A stretch of 64,000 nucleotides of DNA from Apteryx mantelli (lineage: Eukaryota; Chordata; Aves; Apterygiformes; Apterygidae), in contig NC_090020.1 of the NCBI RefSeq assembly GCF_036417845.1, positions 40,656,425-40,720,424 on the forward strand, written 5' to 3'. Within the stretch, counting starts at the first letter, position 1; every line of letters starts with the position of its first letter. Under the pieces are notes generated by a model. That model was not told the origin of the DNA and ran no database searches. It saw only the letters and a program-made list of their open reading frames with translations. A program made the translations under genes and the position numbers. This document shows positions 24,395-39,300 of this stretch, one piece after another.

Positions 24395-27300
24395 CTTGGA
24401 GAGAAGGAAAAAACCTCACTGTTAAGTGCTGAATGTTGGAAAAGAAAACACATGCACCTTCCTCCTTGTGTGCTGAACTTGTCCCCACCGGACAAAGTAA
24501 GAACACAGATGCTTCATATTATCCATTAACATCATTACATGATGCAAGGAAAAAAAAATACAAGTAACAAATGCACAAATCTGCTCATGGTAACAGAGCT
24601 ACTCTTACATACTGAGCACTATGTCACAGGATATAGATATACAGAATTTGTTTGCCAGCTCAGTTTGCTATTCTTACATTTAACTGAAAGTTATTTTACT
24701 GCTGTAAAATATTCAGCACATTACTTTTTTTTTTTGATTAAAAAACCCTGGAGTATTCACGTCTCTTCAGTAAGTTTAAACACATATTTAATACACTTTA
24801 CTCCTATTTACAAATGAAAATATTAATTCAGTTTCAGAGGAAGAACAGAAGACACTCTACTCCCTCACACTTCCCCAAGAAAGCCTCTCCTTTGCTCTCC
24901 TGAATTAGAGCTAGGCAAGTAAGAACAGTAATAGCTAGGTGACGGCAATCACTATGCTCAGTAATCCGGTACAGACTAGAATCAGTTCTCTATGTTTTAG
25001 GAACTGCTATACTTAAAGCCTGTCTTTTTAAATTAACCTAATATGGAACATACTGGAGTATTAGCTTGTACAAAAATTTAAAAAAGTTTCTCTTACCTGC
25101 TGTTGTGTTTGCACTAATGATTCTAAGTACTTGATAATAACAGTTTTAAAGTCTTTCACTCGTTCCCTCTGTTAATAAATAAAGTAAATTAATTATGGCA
25201 GGTTACACTCATAAGCAATTTTGCTTGGAATGTTGATTTTAAAGTAAAATTGTCAGTTGAACAATTATACATGCCTCAAATCTTCCCACCTCCTTGCGAA
25301 TGGTTTTGGAGATCTGTTCAAAATCTTTTTCCCCTTGTTGAACTTTTGTCTCCCACTGGCAAAGGAAAGACATGCAGAGGTAAGGCTTTGTGTTCTCCAT
25401 TCAACCTATCAGTACCTGTGGGTGGTTTTTTTGTTTGTTTTGTTGTGGGGTTTTTTTTGGTATACTAGTGATAGTCATTCAAGAGCTGAAAAGCAGCTGT
25501 TTGGTCTTAGGCATACTTGAAGGAAAGTCTCAGTATAACAATTTCAAAGCAAGAATTTGTAGAGAAGACTCTGTCATCAGATCAGTTAGAGCAATGATAT
25601 CACCAAAGGCAACAATGCCTACATAGCATTTATAAAAATATCTTATGTTTTTTATTAAGGAATACACAGTAAAAGTATTTCAAAGATTCTTTAGCAAAGA
25701 AAAAAGATTTCTAAAGCTTTAAGTTACTTAAACACTGCTATAAGAGGAAGCTAAACCTGTAAGCTTTCTGTGACTACCTGTCACAATCAAATGAGAGAGT
25801 TTCAGAAAAGCGGTTAGTTCCCTGTATTTTCCTATTGACAGGAAAGGTGATTAAACCTTCATCTTTGCTTATGGTCAAGTATATGCTTATCTTTGTCATA
25901 TTTCTGTTGCAGATGGCAGATGACAAGCTAATAAGGATGCATTTATTGGTTATGCAGTCAGATTGCATGTTGCTGGGACAAGCGAAAGCACATGCTTTCT
26001 TGCTCACTGGGGACTGTTTGAAGAGACAGTGGGAGTAGAAAAGTCATTGCAGGTAAGAGCAGCATGGAAGGAAAATTCAGAGGAAGAGAAACTGCTCGTG
26101 GAGTTTTGCCATACTGGGAGCATGGCATTAACATATCAATACTACATAACACTAGATCACGTTTACAAACATTCAGTTTACGGCAAAAGGAATTCAGCTA
26201 CACCATTAAGAAAGCATCACCAGCTGTATTACCTTATCACTACTAGACTGCTTTTTGCACCTGCTTTTTCTAATATTGTTAAATTTAAGCCACCTGTGTA
26301 GGTATATTATTAAAAAAAACTATCAGTTCTCTGGCATGCCTGACACTGAGACACACGCAGGCTAACAGACATTCTAAAATGAATCTGTTAATCACAACAT
26401 ATTGAATCATGAGCGCTGATATATATGGTAACAGTTATTTTCCCAAGAAAAAGGCAGCCAGGAAGCAATGTACATCAGTACAGTATATTCCTGTCAGCAG
26501 TCCAGTGATGCTGTTTATTGACAAGAGCATTCTGTGGTGCCTTGTAATCTTACTGTTGCGATGTGCAATGAACATACATTCATGTAAATACCTAGATATT
26601 TATATTTTTAGTTTATATTTATTCAAAGTTCCCTTATTGTCTCTTCAGATGTACATTTATGAAGCTATGCAATAAGCCATGACAGGATGTGTTTCAGGGA
26701 AACACTGTTAGGTACACAGCCTAGATAATATAAAGCTCAGCCCAGGAAAGGGGAGATTAAGACTGCTTTGAAATAACCTGTGCCTTCCTACCACAGCAAC
26801 TAGAGCTGTCTTAGATTTCAGTTAAAGCCTCTGTAGGCCTATGGACCCACACTCCAGTTTCATGATGTCCAAGTATCAGGGTCTGTAGGAATTATCACTG
26901 CATAATAGTCTGCAATCTTATAGTTCCTGAAAAAGAGAAATCTTCCCCTTGCTCAGTATGGTGTTTCTAGGACTACTCTGTTACCTTTTAGCAGCAAAAA
27001 GGAATGAGTCATGGATGAAGCTCAAGTTGCACTGGCTTCCACTTTGATTTCTCTGCTGGAAGGACTATTATTATATATTCCAGTTGCTGAATTCTATTTC
27101 AATGGCAGCAATAACTTATCATCATCATATTCAAATTGTGGGCTTACTAACAACCTTCTCTAATCACCTGATAAAGTAAGAAAAAGAAATCCTCCAGAAA
27201 CATCATTAATTCTCTTTACACTAGGAATGAGAAACAGTCACCGAGTATTTCTTACAACTCCAAATATTCAGGAAGTATTTTTGCCAGGGAGTTTCAGCTC

Positions 27301-30300
27301 CCTTGTTGCATGGTGGATGGATGGGTGACATCAAGAGAGCCAACCAACAAGAATGTGGTCACACAAGAGTGACACTGAGTTTTACCAGTCAACAAGGGCT
27401 TTTTTTTTTTTTTTTAAGGAAAAGAAAGACAAATTAATGAGTAATTTCAATACTATATGCAAAATATATTGAAGTTCAGAAAGAACAAAGCAGCTTGTGG
27501 TTAGTGATGAATGAGGCAGCCAAATGAAACAATAGCATAAGATAACTTGAAGTCTGCAATGATGTTCTCCCATTATTTAATGAGAGAATACTGATGCATA
27601 ACTAGAATGCATGCATTAATGTTAAATAATTAAGTTGTCCTACCTCTTCAATTTCCTTAGTGAAGCATGATAGAAAAAGTGTATAAATTATGACACTTCA
27701 ACATGTTAGATTTATTTTTACTGAAATTATACCATATATACATATATATATATATATGGGCAGAAATGCAGCATCATTAAGCAAAACACGGGAACAGTTC
27801 TCTATTAGTCTTTTTAGACAGACTTTAGTTTTTGAAGCCAAGAGATGCTCCTCTGCCTATCCAAGTCATCTGTAACAGTTAAAAGCATTATAAAACTTGC
27901 CCATATTCCCTTCCTCCCATCTCCCAGACTCTGTAGAGACAGAATTCAACTGCCTTACAGATCTCAGAATGGATAACAACTGTGCACATTTAATATTTTA
28001 AATAAATTCCTTTTAACAATTTCAGTAAATATGGAAGACAGCAAATGAAAAAGTGATTTGTAAACAAAAACTGTATAAAGTAGTGCATTAATGTGGAATG
28101 AATGAACCAATGCAAAAAGACCAACCTCCAGAATAACAGAAATGTTTGATAGCGTTACCTCTTTTATCTCATCTTTAGCTTGCTGCAATTTATCAGGTTT
28201 GTTGGCAAGCTGGAGCTTTGTTTCAGCTTCACGTTTTTTTTGTAAGGTGACCTGAGCATCTTGCCATTTCTGCCAGCATTTCATTCGGTGATCAAACACA
28301 CCCTGTAAAGATAGACAAAGTTATTAAGCAATTGGAATTGTTAGAGCTGTCTACATTCCTATTAAGGAAATATATGTCTAGATAAAACTGCAGCAAGCGT
28401 ACTCAAAGAAACTTCACTTTGCCTACCACAAGTGGTCTTGCATTTAATTTGGCAGCACACTTACATAGCTAAATACCACCTACAAATAAAGGAAAGCATT
28501 CAATAAGCCTCTCCAGAGCAGACACCTCAGGGCCCCCCACACCATTTCATTTTCATTGTGTTCCTTGTCCCATCGCAACACTACCAAAGCAACCGCTACA
28601 GAGCGCTGTGTTACACAAATGCTTCTCTAAGGGGAGATTCTATCAAACCTTTTCATAGACTATATGCCTATCCAGCAATACATTTTCATTAGCAATGGAC
28701 TGAGGTAGCAGAATTAAGAGTGAGTGAGTGTGTGTGTGAGATTTTTTCCCTGAACGACCTGACAAGTTCAAAGATACTTCCAGATAAAATTCTTAAGACA
28801 TCACTCCCCATGTCAAAACTAAATCATGCTGTACCACATGATTTATACCAAAACTTACTACTTTAGTGAGATGTAGATCCCCAAATGATATTTGTGGCTT
28901 ACCCACTGATTCTACTGGCTACCTATCTGATACAACCAAATTATGTTCTTGAAAATATTTTATGGAAAAAAAAAAAATCACATACCTGAATGAAAAAAGT
29001 ACAGCATGCTAACTAGCACGGGGTCCCTAAATACTGCACACAGTTAGCATTGCTCTACTTAGAGGATATTCACCATTTGCATTTTGTCTGGATCCTGTCA
29101 ATCCATGCCCATTTTTGATCACAACCATTTTTATTGTGGCAGGCAAAAGCTCAGTAAGTCTTAATTGCATAATCAAGTGTGCAAATGCACACAAACATGC
29201 ATTTACTCCAAATCTATAAATTAAGGAGAAAGCGTGACCTTAAACAAAAATTAACATTTTTCCTAGTAGTACTCACTTTGACTGCAGCAATGAGACGAAT
29301 GTAGTCACCAAGCAGTTCTGAGAACACATAGAAATCGGCAAAAGCTTGTTCTTGATGCAACTGATCTATCTTCTCCTCAACCTCTGCAAGCTGAGACAAA
29401 GCTCTAGACAGAGCAGTGTGGTCCTCAGAGTTACCTAACATGGCAGCACTTTTAGCAAAGGCAGCTGTGTTGGCTGAAAGCTCTGAAATACAGGAGTAAT
29501 ATTCAACATAACATAGTTAATATCTTATGTTACACTTCAGTACAGATCAACTTAAAACCGGTTCTTGAGCAAACACCTCTGCCCAACAGCAAACTTGACT
29601 TCACCAGATTAAAACAACAACAACAACAACAACAACAACTGCATTTCCCAAACCTCATGATGATAATGCACATGGCCATGACACAGAGAGATCACAATGA
29701 AACCATGTTTAGGAGAACACAGTGCACCCCAACCCCCCCAATATCAGTAAATGATTTGCTGAATCTGTTATGTGATGCCTACCCTATCTAGAAAAAGACA
29801 TGGAAGAAATTGTCACTTCGGTATTATCCAACTGCCCAGTTCAGAAAAACCCAAGCCCACACAACAAAAGCCAAGCCACCTACACTGCAAGTTCAAAACA
29901 CTCTTAACTGATCTGTAGAGTAGCTGTCCCATGCAGCTGAAAGGGCAAAGCAGCAAGAAGTATTCAATGAGAACATCAACACCAGAGTGGAATTTGCTTC
30001 CATTGTACTATTCTACTGACTAAAGTATCTTAAACAAGACTGTGTGTCCTGTAATGTATGTAAGGCATGTATGTAAGGTGTACCGTAAGGCATGTTAAAA
30101 AAACACACTAGCATGACTGGCATCTATGAAGCCAAAGTTTTGAGATAATTCATTAATGAATACTTAGACGATTGTCTCATCAAATCCCATTTAAGTCATC
30201 CTGTACAAAGTTAACACCTATGAAAGACCTTTGAACAAAATATTATATTAATCAAACTTACTTAAGGACTGAAAGTACAAGTTTATCAGTGACTGTTCTG

Positions 30301-33300
30301 GCTCTGTAGAATCACCAGAACACCAGAAATGTTTGTAGAAGAAAAAAGCTTCAGATACATAAAACTCTCACAATTTAAATACAACTCTCAAAAATCCATT
30401 TCTTCAAATCTAAGAGCAAGCATCAAATCCCGAGTAATCAAACACATTCATTTTCCATGTTCCTTACTTCTTAAAATACTCTTTAACCTTAACATCTGTC
30501 CAAAGATTTTTTACTACAGAGAATAACTCCTGAGAGAGATTTGAGAAAGCAGCTTAAGACACATTCACACATTTTTGAAAGTGCAGAGTTGAAAGATGAC
30601 CCCATATTTTAAAATTAAACAGTAGTGTCAGAAGGCACATTTACAGTCTTCCATATATTACCAAATTAAAGTTTGATTTTTTTCTTTCTTAATCACCTGA
30701 TGGAAAACAGCCTTTGACAAAACAGCTGCACAGGTGATTGAAATATTAATTTTATGGGTATTTCCTCACTCTGAAATAAGGAAATCTAAAGCTGATATTT
30801 TAAGACTAGTTATCGTTCCAGAAAAGCTTACCTCAACTGCATCTTTGATGAAATATTGTTATGTGGACGAATTTAAGACCAGCAAATTCCTGATTAAGGG
30901 CTTAAATTCAGTTAACAGAACAATACTCAACCACAAGATGTTTAAATGGATTTGTGAAGCCACTTTTTTTACAGAAGGAAATGCCTCTTGCCATGAGATC
31001 TACAGATACATTTATGGATGTCTACTGTAGTTTCACTTGTTAGTTATAATATTAAAACTCTTCAAGAAAAAAAGTTCTACACTCATCAATATAGTAATTT
31101 TCAAGTTCAACAGAAGGATTGACAGATATTTGGGATATATAAATACATATATACACACACACACACCAGAAATGCTAGAGTATTTTAAACCAAAAGGTAC
31201 AGTTAGAAGATTTTTTGCATTAAAGTTTGCTGTAAAACTGTTTGCTACTTTAGACCTCTAACATTATTAAGTTCCCGCTTCATTAACATTTTTTAAAAGC
31301 TCTAAGCACTTATGTTCACACAGTCAGAAAAATAAATTTACCTTTTCTGTGGCAGACTAATGCTTCGACACTGGCGTGAAGTTTCCTAAGCTGCTGATCC
31401 AGATTTTCAAATTGCTGCTGTTTTTCTTCAAACCACTGACAAAAGATGAAAGAGTCAAGCATTACAAATTAGATTACCAACAGCATTTCTTGTTTTAAAG
31501 CAGCAAATTATCCATGTACTGCCAGGGTGGTCAACAGATACAGCTAAGAGTCCAAGCCAATAAGCAAATTAATATCCCATTTTCTAGTTCTACAGCTTTA
31601 AAATGCAATTGTTGCGCCTCATTAATTCATCTCATTATTCAAGTCGAAAAATCAGCTCTTACTGCATCCGATTCATTCATCTTGATTGTCATTTTGTTGA
31701 CAGCGTCGGCAGCCTTGTTCACCATCCTCAATATTCCTGCTCCACTCAGAGCCTGGGTGTTAACTGCTCTTGGCAGCTAGAATTGAATGACAAATAAGGG
31801 CAAACAGACTGGTTAAAAGCCTGGAGGTTTAACTGGGCACAAGGGGAAAAGAAAAGGATATACTGTTTTCTTTACCCCTATGTGTTTCAATATAGTGGAA
31901 TCTAATTTCTCAGATTTACTACTTTCACATTCTCAGAGGAAAACTTAAAAATACAGACTATTTACTTTTCTTCTACACCTTTACATTTAAATGGAACAAA
32001 CAACCTACTTGTCAAAAGTTATTACGAACTAGCCAAAGGTCCTAACTAGCCACCTATACGTTACAGAGAACCAACTGGCACTATAGAAACAGAAAAGCTT
32101 ACATTTACAGTAAGTTAAGATACAGAAATTCTGTGAATATAATGCAAGATTCACACTATGGATCATAAAAAAAATTCATGTCTTTACTTTTAAATATAGG
32201 CCAGATTTCAAAACCTACCTCCAGAATATTGTGAGAACTGTCTATTTGCAAGGTACTTAGAAATCCTTGGGGTAAGTTAACAAACTTTAAATTTAGTTGA
32301 TATTATTCTTTATTAAAGTTAGTCCAAATAAGCCATACAAGATGGCCCCTACGTCAAATCATTTACCCCTCACATCTGATGTTTTGTGTGTCCACAGCAT
32401 TGACAAATCCACTTTAAGTTATCTATCAATGATGCTTTTGTCAGTAGCAAGGCCTCTGTGACTTACTAGTAAAACTAAGATATTGACATTGGCCAAAAGA
32501 CAGTTCAGTATTACAGCAAATCCGCTATGCACATTTATAAGATGACTGATGTTTTTATAGAAGCATAACAGACAATCTGTTTTGCAATATATTTAATGTT
32601 TGTGAAAGGTGCCAGATTGATAGCACTGGTGACTGAAGTCCTCTATCCACAAAACATCTAGCATGGCCAGCAGCACTGCAAGCCTGTTCACATTATCCCA
32701 CCAATAAACCTGAAGCTTGACTCCTGGAGGCAAACTGTCTTGGAAAAAGCTCTCTTTATTCCTGACCTTACTTAACCATTAGTAGCAACAGTTATGGATT
32801 TTCACTGTGCATATGACAAGCTTCACTCGGTACTGGGCCACTCAGAACTGGACAGACCAACTAACTCGCTTAGTAGAAGTCACTGAACAGTAAATAAGTT
32901 TTGGTCACTACCAATCTAACATTTAACAGAAGTAGAGGCAAAAGACTTTGCAGGTCATTACCTAAGTAGCCTTCTGCCATTCTGTCCCATGAAGGGCACA
33001 ATCCAATTTGATTTCATACGAATTTAGGAGATTAGGTCTCAATACAAAGAGAGCATATTACTTTGTATGTTACCATATCTGAAAACAAATAGGAGAACTT
33101 AAAAGAACTTAAATACCTCAGAACTTTCCAAGAATTGCCTTAAATCTGGATCCTGTAACAAGGTTGGGTGTTTTACTGTTCGTTGTAGATACCTATGATT
33201 TTAAAAATTAAAATATTAGATAACAAAACAGATTTAATGCGCCTGACAGCATTGGAAAGTGTCCTTTATCTAAAGAATGGGTACAATGCAGGCAGCACGC

Positions 33301-36300
33301 AACCTCCCTTCACTATCTAATGGGGCTTGAACACTCTTGTAAAGTCACCTCTAAAGGGTCAGAGGATAGTTCAGTCTCCATGCCCCTTCAATCCTTTGCC
33401 TCTCTGCTGAGTGTTCAAATCATACTTAGGCATTCTGTCACCTTCCCCCAACACACAAGTCCTGCATAGAGTCATGAGGCAGGACCAACAAGCAGTGTAA
33501 ACAGTCACTTAAGTCTTAAACCTGCAAGGCTATCACAAAACCAGAAACTTCTGACTAAAAATAATGCAACCCCATGCACCACATACCACAACATTATAGC
33601 CACAAGTTGCTGGCCATGGTTTCTAACCTAGTTTGTTTACATCATAAACTCCTTAAGGTGAGACCCATCAGAACTATGTTGCACGGTATTAAAATATATA
33701 TTTGATACTTTCAACACCTCAGTGACATCTTCCTGCTCTAATAACAATCAATTTAAGATAGAAGAGAGATGAGCTTGTTTAAATATTCTTGTACTGCAGT
33801 GAACAGGCTTTTTTGTTGCAGCTAATTCTGGCTGGCTTGTTTTAGCATTACAGGAAGCCTTGGAGAAGTAAGTTGATCATGTTCTAGGTATGAACTATTT
33901 ATTTGCTGGCTAGACTAAGCGTTCAACCTGTATTAGTTTTACAGAACTCATCCACCCAAAAGTTAAATTAATGCAACTCCTTCCTTTTTAGATCTGAGCA
34001 GAAACAAAGTCTCAAAACTATTGACTGAACCAATGTGAGTTTAAGAGGGAAATTTCTACAGCACTCACCCACTAAAAACTGCTGCAAGCTTATCACAGCT
34101 GATTTTAATATTATGTATTCACAGAGTGTCCAATGTTTACAAGAATGCTTTATAGAAACTAAATACCTCAAGAGATCGTGGGAGCATGAGAAAGTATGCG
34201 ATACTGCCAGTTAAGATGCACTGACAGAACACTATCAACAGTGCTTTGCAGCTGAGGTTTGAGCAAAACTAAAGCTTTGCAAAAATTGCAAAGTACCAGA
34301 ACTGCCCCATTACAGTCACAATTACATGGAAACTGCCCTAGAGAGTGATGCAGACTGGGACTCTTAACTGAAAGCCTGAGCATTTTGATACTGTAAACAC
34401 TATATTTTCTCCATCCTCCATTAGATATGGCCACCAGATCCTTATTTTTCTTCCTAAAGGAGCTAAGAGTTGCAGTGAAATTATTTCACACATTAAATTA
34501 CTCAACTTTTCCTTGATTGTTTTGACACTCAGTAGCAAGTAAGTACAAGTTAAAGTTGACAATGCAAGCAGCCAAAGAGATTTTTCTTTCGAACTTTGCC
34601 GCTAGAGACTAGCACTTTTTCTAAGAAAGATTACTAACATTTTCACTGGAGACAGCTAGAGGTGTGCTTGAGGATACCCAGAAGACTTGTAGTATTTAAG
34701 TTCCCTGTTTTAAGGCATAAACTTCAGCAAACTCAACTAAAAAGGTATGCTGCTTCCCTTCCCACTCAGCCCACATCTCTGGGCTCAAGGGAGAGCAATT
34801 TTGAACCAGATTCCTTTGATCTGACTTTCTGGGACACACAAACATGTTTTCCTCAGCTTTATGAAACAGCAACAAACTCACTACCTCTAAATGTCTTTGA
34901 ACATCTGGGTAGGCAAGTGACTTTTTTGTTTCTGAAAGGAAAAGCTAGCTAATGAAAAAGTTGCTCCTTGCAAGATAAGATTTTTATGGTCTTCTGAAAA
35001 AACAAATGAAATACACTGTGAAGCTTTCTCAACATTGTCAAGAGCACTGAGGAATCCATTCCCCAGTACAAGAACAGTGCTCAGCATCCACTAGAAGTGG
35101 TGTATACTTTATTACTTTAACAAAAAAAATGAAATGCAGCACTTAAAGCACACACACAAGTTTGTCAATTAGCTTTTCCTAATTCTAGTTCTATTCTTCA
35201 AATGAGGAACCAAAAGGAAAACTAGTCATCTCTACCATAGAGATCTGGAGCTGTGTAGAAATGGCTGTTCAGTTAAGTCCAATTACTCCAAACCTGGCTG
35301 TTATTCTGAGTCTTTATATCTCATAGCACCACTTCTTCGGCAATAGGCTTGCTGTACACCCAGGATGTGTTTCAGAGTTTTGCTCCAAGAGACACAATTA
35401 TTTCAGTAACTTCTGGGTGCAATGTTAAGTGGCAAACCATAAGCTATATACCAATCTTTAGCGACAGGACAACCTATCGGTATTTTGAGTGTCAATATCA
35501 GTTCAGATGTTCAGCTGACTAGCTAGGTAATCAAAAGATATTAACAACGGGATTACAAAGAGAGATTTTTTTCAACTAAGATTATTTCTGGAACTCCAAA
35601 AGCTCAATAACTTCATACATTATCTGTTAGATATGCTCTTTGTCAATCTAAAACCTTTGAGTTTTGTTAATTTTTCTAACAAACTGTTAAATGGTACACT
35701 GTCTTCATCTGATGTAATCACTGTCTTCATATAATGTAATCACATCACAACAATAGGCATATTATAAAATCAGACCAAAATTAGGTCTGAATACTTGACT
35801 CAGCTGTACATGACCATAAGTTATAGAACTTTTACTAGTTGCTTTCCAGGGCCTTACTAGCCATGTCAACAGGAGTGGATGAAACCAAATATCAGTGACA
35901 GAACCCTACCACAGCAAAGACACTAGAACAATACTAGTTGTATGCCAGTGCTGGGTGACAGAAATCTGATGTCTCTTGCACCAAAGTTCAACTAGTCACA
36001 TCAACGCATCATAAGTCATCAGAAGGCCGTCTCTTAGTTTCAAGTGACTACAGGTCTCCTTCACCCTTTGCCCTACGTAACAGTCAATTTTATATGAAAC
36101 AGATCCACTGCTGAAGTCACTTAGTTGCTTAAAACCAAAATGTCTAAATAAGCTGATGAACAAAGTTCTGCTTACTGGATCCCTGCAATCTCCATTTCAA
36201 GAAGTTAGCTGTTTGAAAAGATGTAGCCATAATTCTCCTTATGCATAAGTCAACAATTCCCATTTTTAATGGGGATTATTCCATTTCTGCACAAAAGTTG

Positions 36301-39300
36301 GGTAGCTCTATACGGCCTTCCAGAATCCACCGAAGTACAATTGGCCCACACCCCAGTTAAAGAGTCCATGCAGTACATTAGAAGTCACTTTGAGGCTAAA
36401 CAACTTTAGTTAAATACATACAATTACCTTTCTAGCGCTGCTCTTCTTTTTTCTACAAATTCAGTAGACGAAGAATCTTCCTTGCCTACTTTAACCTTGG
36501 TCATGCCTTTGGAGAAAATTGCATCATATTGATTTTACATTATCATAAAGAAATCATTAGCATAGCTGATATGATTACAAGATAAATCTCACCTAAGTTT
36601 ACATATTTAAGTCAAATTACAATGAAAAGCACCACAGAGGAATACAAAGAACATGAACACTGCAACTTGTATGCTTTTGCAGGAATAGCCCCATGAACTA
36701 AGCAGCTTCCTGTAATACGTCTATTGTAATTCATGTTAAAAATTGTAGTTGAATTTGCTTTCATGAAGACAATCTAAAAGATGGTGTCTTATTGGTCACT
36801 CCTATTCAGAAGAAAACAGTTACCCTAGTAAAACAGAATAAGATAATAAATCTCAGTTTATAAGCCTATCAATTGGTACACTCATGACCAAAATTTTTAT
36901 TCTAGTATCTTCTAATTTCTAAAATTAAGGGTATTTTTATTATTTGAGGCAAACTAGCCAGCTCTGAAAATTCTGAAGCATATGAACAACTACAAACTGA
37001 ACGGAAGAGAAAATCTGCAGAGTGTATTCAGCTCTGTGTGACTCCCTCTGTCCAAGAGGAGCAGCCAAAGAACCATGACAATGGAGACACAGTTGTTCTT
37101 GATGTCTCATGATATGGGAAATAAACTCAGCAACAGAAGAGCTCTGAAACTCTCAGACTGAGATCACTATCTGTCATGTTAAAGACCCAAACTCGCAGGG
37201 TTAGAAGCCTAAGTCCTACCAAAATGAGTGTGAAACACTGATTGTTATTTCCTGAAGCATGGGAGCAGTAAGTTATGATACCACCCAAACATCCTTATTT
37301 CTTCCTGTAGTGGTTTCCTGCTCTATTACTTCTGCGCTTCTTCAACTAGAAGTTCTGAGTAGAAAAGTCTTAAAAAATCTGAACATGCACTCTGTGACCT
37401 GCTAGATCAGCAGTTCCCGAAATTGTTCCCCTCCCAACCAACCCCCCTTCAGACATTAGAAATTTCACACAGTAACCCGTGAACAAAAAGTATCCTTTCA
37501 AGAACAAGAAGGGACCTTTACCTCTCAGTGAAGCCTTAGCTCCATCTCCATACATGATGGAAATAATCCCATCAGCATATTTTTCAAACATATACTACAC
37601 AGTGTAATGTAACTGTAAATCCATAAGTTAATATGTTCTTAAGTTTAAGGATTAAAGTATGCAAACAAAGGTGATTTAATTCATACACCTTTATCTTTTG
37701 GAATTAGTGTATTACTGTTCATTAATATTAACCTGCAGAAAGCATGAAATGCTGCAGTTTAATAGATAAGATACTTCATATTTGATGGCAACAGAAGTTC
37801 ATAGGGAAAAAACTAAAAATGCCATCAAATGGCCTAGAAGAAGGAATTCCTAACTTCTGATATTGTCAGCTAATTCTAGATAACATGTCAGGTTTCCTTC
37901 TCTGCTAATTTAAACCTATTCAAGAGCAAGTGTAAAGGCAACTTCTGTAACACAAGCACCCTACTCCTTCACAGGAATGAATCCATGACTTCAGGGAATA
38001 TTTTCTTAAAAACAAAAACCACAACTTTCCAAAACGCAGTGACTAAGTAGCTAGGCAGTTTAGATGAACATTCAACTCTAGCTCACTGCTGACTCAGCTT
38101 ATCCTACTGTTCCACAATAGGTAATTCACCATTTGAGTTTGCGTTTAAGGTCTGAAATGCAGACCCCTCCCTGCCCTCCTTCCCCCCCAAAAAAGAGTTT
38201 TTTGAACTTAAAACGCCCCAAAACTGAAAAACACAGTTCTTTTCCACAAAATTAAAAGCATAATTTTTTCAAGCTTTCTGCTCCTTACAACTACTCAATC
38301 TGTCTTTTACTACTTATCTGAAAAGTTGCTACTCTGATTAGTCTTTACAGACTAAAGTACTGCAAGAGAAAAAAGAATTAAGGCCTGCTCTTCCCTACAT
38401 ATCAAACAGGATTGCTGTCTAAAGTCCAATCAGTTATTTACACAGGAAGCCGCAAAAGAAACTGCACAAATGTAACCAAAGACTTCAACAGGTTTTATTG
38501 TTTTAAATACCTGGTCGTTTTGAAAGAACCTCTACTACTTAGAGCTCAAAAATTTGGCAATTTCAAGTCACCTTAATACCTCCGGCTTGCTCCTTAGCTT
38601 ATGGAGCAAACAAAGGATCTGCCCCTTCAAGGAATTTACCATGACAGGGGTCATTCAAAAAGAGTTTTGGCATTAGAATTCTGAAGAACTCAGGGTTTCA
38701 GTGTTCATGACAACCACGAAAACAGGCTAAAGTATCAGAGATGTGCAGCACGTAGGAAGCTCTGCATATTACAGGCAACTGATAACAGCACAAGTTAAAA
38801 ATAAACTTTCATTTAACATCTTTGTTTTGATAGACTAATTGGCTCTTGAGGGGCAACAGTAGAGAAAGAATGATAGATAAGAAACAGAAGGATATGCATG
38901 AAGACAAATGTCCTTCTTATTATCAGCACTGCTCTGAGTTAGGGAGAGGCCAGTACATATCCTTCCAACTTAAACGCAACTTTTTTAGAATACAGAACGG
39001 GAAGTATAAATAACAGTTTGGATCACCTGATAAGCAGTACATAATAGTTATGCAAAATAGTATTTATTTTACAAGCACAGTCAGCATTAAAATATTTCAT
39101 TTTTATTACAGTACTTAAATCGCATGCATACATTCAACTTTATTAGACTTACCTACAATACTTTTTTCTGGAGCTGGAGGCACAATGTAACCAACATGCA
39201 TATACTTTGTTGCTAATTTGCTGTGCAACCCAAGAAAATCACTGAATCTTCTTTTAACAGAGAATTCGTTTTTGTGAAACATGGAAAGGGATGTCTTAAA

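Larger units (their letters stand above)
25356..28158 (-). other. SNX2: SNX2 intron 12
   Basis: A 2.8-kb GT-AG intron. It holds the antisense exon-like block at 25.9-26.05 kb, a poly-T run (27,400-27,416), a short TA repeat (27,735-27,757) and a candidate 12-nt sense microexon at 27,644-27,655. No repeat family is recognised. Confidence 0.85.

Noticed and set aside
25163-25276. Use of the GT four bases inside intron 13 in place of the GC donor
   Set aside because: It adds four bases and shifts the frame into a stop shortly into exon 14, so it cannot give the conserved SNX2 C-terminus.
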